NCBI RefSeq assembly: GCF_002208115.1
Contig: NZ_CP020946.1
Coordinates: 434,001-498,000 of the forward strand
Reading direction: 5' to 3'
Length of the DNA stretch: 64,000 nt
Origin: Bdellovibrio bacteriovorus
GTDB lineage: Bacteria > Bdellovibrionota > Bdellovibrionia > Bdellovibrionales > Bdellovibrionaceae
In this document: piece by piece, positions 61,869 to 64,000 of the stretch
Layout of the letters: each line of letters begins with the position of its first letter
Position numbering within the stretch: position 1 is the stretch's first letter
Translations under genes and position numbers: made by a program
The notes under the pieces: generated by a model
The model's database searches: none
What the model was told of the DNA's origin: nothing
Seen by the model: only the letters and a program-made list of their open reading frames with translations

Positions 61869-63261
61869 ACCGACACTCTTCCGAATCAGCACCAAGCTGA
61901 CGCTTGCGTATTCTTTGGTGCTGATTCTAAGTTCCACAGTCATCTTTAGTTTCCTTTATTTTCAGATCAGTCACGGCCTGCAAGAACAAGAACGTGGCGT
62001 GCTTTCTTCCAAGCTGGAAGAATACCGCAATCGCATTGAGGTGCGGGGTCTGGGGGAATTCAATGACTACTTCCTTTATATTCCCAATTATGACCGCGAC
62101 GCTGCGTTGCTGGTCAGTGTTTTCAGTCCCAAAGGTGAAATGACCTTCCATCACGAGCCGTTCCCAAGCTTCAAATTGAACATGGAAAAGCTCAAAGAAG
62201 AGATGAATCGTCATCGCGGTCAGATCTTTGAATTTGCCATGCGCGAAATGCACGGGGGCGACACGGTCATCATTCTGGGCTCGACCCTGAAAGATGGCAG
62301 CCGGCTGGTCGTGGGTAAAAGCACCGAAAGCCTGAGTCTGCAGCTGCGCAACTTGCAAAAGATATTCTGGTGGTTGCTCCTTCCCGTGGCTTTGATCGGC
62401 TTCCTGGGGGGCTTGTTCCTGTCCAACAGAACGCTCAGCCCGGTGCGGGAGTTGATCACCTCAATGAAAAAGATCGAAGGCGGTTCCCTGTCCACACGTG
62501 TTCCGATCGGGGGCAGTGATGACGAGCTGGAGGAACTTAAGGTTCTGTTCAATAAGATGCTCGATAAAATCGAAAATCTGGTGAATGGCCTGAAAGAGGC
62601 TTTTGATCACCTGGCGCACGATATTCGGACTCCGGTGACTCGTTTGCGCGGGCGCGCTGAGCTGGCTTTGACAAGCGAAGGGGATGTTGAGTCCTATCGT
62701 GAAGCTTTGCAGAGCTGTTTTGAAAACTCGGACAAGATCCTGAATTTCCTGCAAGTGCTGACGGATATTACTGAGGCTGAAAATCGCAGTAAGAAACTGA
62801 AGATCGAAAAGAAATTCATCAGTGACCTGGTGAAAGAGATCATGAGCCTTTATGAAATGGCCTTCGAGGAAAAAGACATTCGTGTGGTGCAAAAGCTCGA
62901 CAACCATGACTGGGCCATGGTCGATGCGAAACTTATCAGTCGCGTGATTGCCAATCTTCTGGATAATGCGCACAAGTACACACCACCAGGCGGTGAAGTG
63001 ACGATTGAAACCATCAATCAAACTGAAAACGTCATCATTCGCGTGACGGATTCGGGCCCGGGTATTTCAGCGGATGAGCACGGCATGGTCTGGCAGAAGC
63101 TTTATCGCAGTGACAAGAGCCGCTCTGAATACGGCATGGGTTTGGGATTGACGTTTGTAAAAGCGGTCGTCGAAGCGCATGACGGTAAAGTTTCTGTGCG
63201 CAGTCCGGTGAAAGACGGTCGTGGTACGGAGTTCGAAGTTCTTCTGCAGAAGATGTCGTGA
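61849..63261 (+). CDS. Membrane histidine kinase with HAMP domain
   Basis: Cognate kinase of the regulator at 61194. 470 residues: TM1 19-40, a periplasmic sensor (41-170) of mixed secondary structure, TM2 172-192, a HAMP linker to about 245, H-box HLAHDIRTPVTRLRGRAEL with H257, and ATPase motifs NLLDNAHKYTPPGG, TDSGPGIS and GMGLGLTFVKAVVEAHDG. ATG at 61849 lies inside the regulator gene with GTAGGAT as SD. The N-terminal regions resemble those of envelope-stress kinases such as QseC or similar, but no ligand can be named. Confidence 0.93.
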   Translation: MSSSRLKPTLFRISTKLTLAYSLVLILSSTVIFSFLYFQISHGLQEQERGVLSSKLEEYRNRIEVRGLGEFNDYFLYIPNYDRDAALLVSVFSPKGEMTFHHEPFPSFKLNMEKLKEEMNRHRGQIFEFAMREMHGGDTVIILGSTLKDGSRLVVGKSTESLSLQLRNLQKIFWWLLLPVALIGFLGGLFLSNRTLSPVRELITSMKKIEGGSLSTRVPIGGSDDELEELKVLFNKMLDKIENLVNGLKEAFDHLAHDIRTPVTRLRGRAELALTSEGDVESYREALQSCFENSDKILNFLQVLTDITEAENRSKKLKIEKKFISDLVKEIMSLYEMAFEEKDIRVVQKLDNHDWAMVDAKLISRVIANLLDNAHKYTPPGGEVTIETINQTENVIIRVTDSGPGISADEHGMVWQKLYRSDKSRSEYGMGLGLTFVKAVVEAHDGKVSVRSPVKDGRGTEFEVLLQKMS

Positions 63262-63336
63262 CCTAGGTCGCGGTGTCCAGAAGTTGGAAATGTTCTGGCC
63301 GGTCAAGATTGTGTCGGCCATAATGTATTCAACACC

Positions 63337-64000
63337 ATGAAAAAAATTATTTTCGCAAGTCTTCTTGTCATCTCAGTACTGTTCTTTATTGTGGCGAAGC
63401 AATTTTTTTTCAAAGCCGAGGTGAGCAATGAGAGTCTCGGTGCCACGCTAGCTGAGATTCGTTCGGTTAAAAATGAGGCGCGCTATAAGCATGTGACGGG
63501 TGCCTTTTGGGCTGATGCGGCTCAATCTCAAAAGCTTTTTAATGGATCTGAAGTTTTCACGGGTGCTTCTTCCGAGGCACTGCTGGAGATGCGCAACAAA
63601 GACTTGCTGCATGTCCCGGCTGATACTCTTTTGCGAATATCCGAGGATATTAAAACTGGAGCTTTGGCCTTGAATCTTGACAAGGGAAGCGTTCAGGTTG
63701 AGGGCAAGGGGCAGGGGCAACCGCTGAGTTTGCGTGTCGGAAATTCAGATGTGAAGTTAAAATCTGAATCTCCATTTGGTGTTTATGCAAAGAAAGACCT
63801 GTCGGGAAATGTAACACTTTCGATGTCTTCAGGCACAGTGAGCCTTGAAAGTGGAGATCAGAAGAAGGCGCTTTCCGTTGGTGAGGCATTGCAGATTTCT
63901 GATCCTTCAGCAGCAAACAAAGGTGTTAAATCCGAGCAGCCTGGGGCGGCAACTGGAACCCAAGGCGCGGGTGGGGCCATGCCCGGCACGAGCTATGGAG
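63337..64000 (+). CDS. FecR-domain protein (3' end outside window)
   Basis: Open reading frame of about 221 codons continuing past the right edge. One N-terminal membrane or signal segment (2-19). Residues 60-160 resemble a FecR domain: LFNGSEVFTGASSEALLEMRNKDLLHVPADTLLRI, then LNLDKGSVQVEGKGQG. The visible end becomes Gly/Ala/Thr-rich. FecR-like domains appear in periplasmic sensors and surface proteins; which applies here cannot be told from the fragment. No good SD; the ATG follows GTATTCAACACC. It lies 75 bases after the kinase gene. Confidence 0.75.
   Translation, partial: MKKIIFASLLVISVLFFIVAKQFFFKAEVSNESLGATLAEIRSVKNEARYKHVTGAFWADAAQSQKLFNGSEVFTGASSEALLEMRNKDLLHVPADTLLRISEDIKTGALALNLDKGSVQVEGKGQGQPLSLRVGNSDVKLKSESPFGVYAKKDLSGNVTLSMSSGTVSLESGDQKKALSVGEALQISDPSAANKGVKSEQPGAATGTQGAGGAMPGTSYG

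Noticed and set aside
1-64000. CRISPR arrays, tRNAs, insertion sequences or prophage
   Set aside because: No regularly spaced repeats with unique spacers, no tRNA-like clover structure with CCA end, and no transposase or integrase frame was seen.

Overview
The window looks like chromosome of a Bdellovibrio-type predatory bacterium, probably close to Bdellovibrio bacteriovorus. This is an inference from recognised protein families, the density of two-component systems and secreted proteins, a moderate GC content, and a flagellar operon with a MotE-like protein; no database search was possible. Genes are tightly packed with many ATGA, TAATG and GTGA stop/start overlaps. I saw no tRNA, rRNA, CRISPR array, IS element or prophage.

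Layout. (1) 1-7106: haem biosynthesis. hemA, hemC (with an extra C-terminal region that may be HemD), hemL, a histidine kinase, an OmpR/PhoB-type regulator and hemE form one overlapping minus-strand operon. hemB is divergent, and the shared upstream gap carries four 11-bp-phased direct repeats. (2) 7114-14774: small secreted proteins, periplasmic solute-binding-like proteins, an outer-membrane protein with a Shine-Dalgarno-masking hairpin, a TolB-like lipoprotein, mutY and a ureohydrolase. (3) 14815-22431: a signalling block with a sigma54-type regulator, a receiver protein, a CHASE3 hybrid kinase, an NtrB-like kinase, a HAD phosphatase and an M14 peptidase related to murein-peptide amidases. 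(4) 22489-25777: glmU-glmS, which makes UDP-GlcNAc for the cell wall. (5) 25760-29130: two paralogous membrane proteins, the lytic transglycosylase mltF and tdk. (6) 29127-34366: a very large surface lipoprotein coupled to a LysM outer-membrane protein. (7) 34579-36320: trmFO and a DciA-like protein. (8) 36457-41570: lipoproteins, an outer-membrane protein and a trypsin-like protease. (9) 41719-44547: an Mla-type lipid transport operon. (10) 45144-60942: a flagellar operon from an AMIN-TPR protein and a sigma54-type AAA+ protein through flgBC-fliEFGHIJ-motE-fliK-flgD to flgE, behind a convincing sigma54 promoter. (11) 61194-64000: a second OmpR-type two-component pair and the start of a FecR-domain protein.

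The least expected signal is a family of long palindromic elements at 36319-36444, 44611-44742 and 44881-44991. Their arms are unrelated in sequence but self-complementary, while the apex carries the same module in all three: TCCTCGC..GACG, then a short hairpin, then a CTGC-rich strand ending TGCGG. Other noteworthy signals are the haem-operon two-component system with its phased repeats, the SD-sequestering leader at 9546-9600, the almost fully base-paired leader of flgE, and an AAA+ protein in the flagellar operon that lacks the GAFTGA loop.
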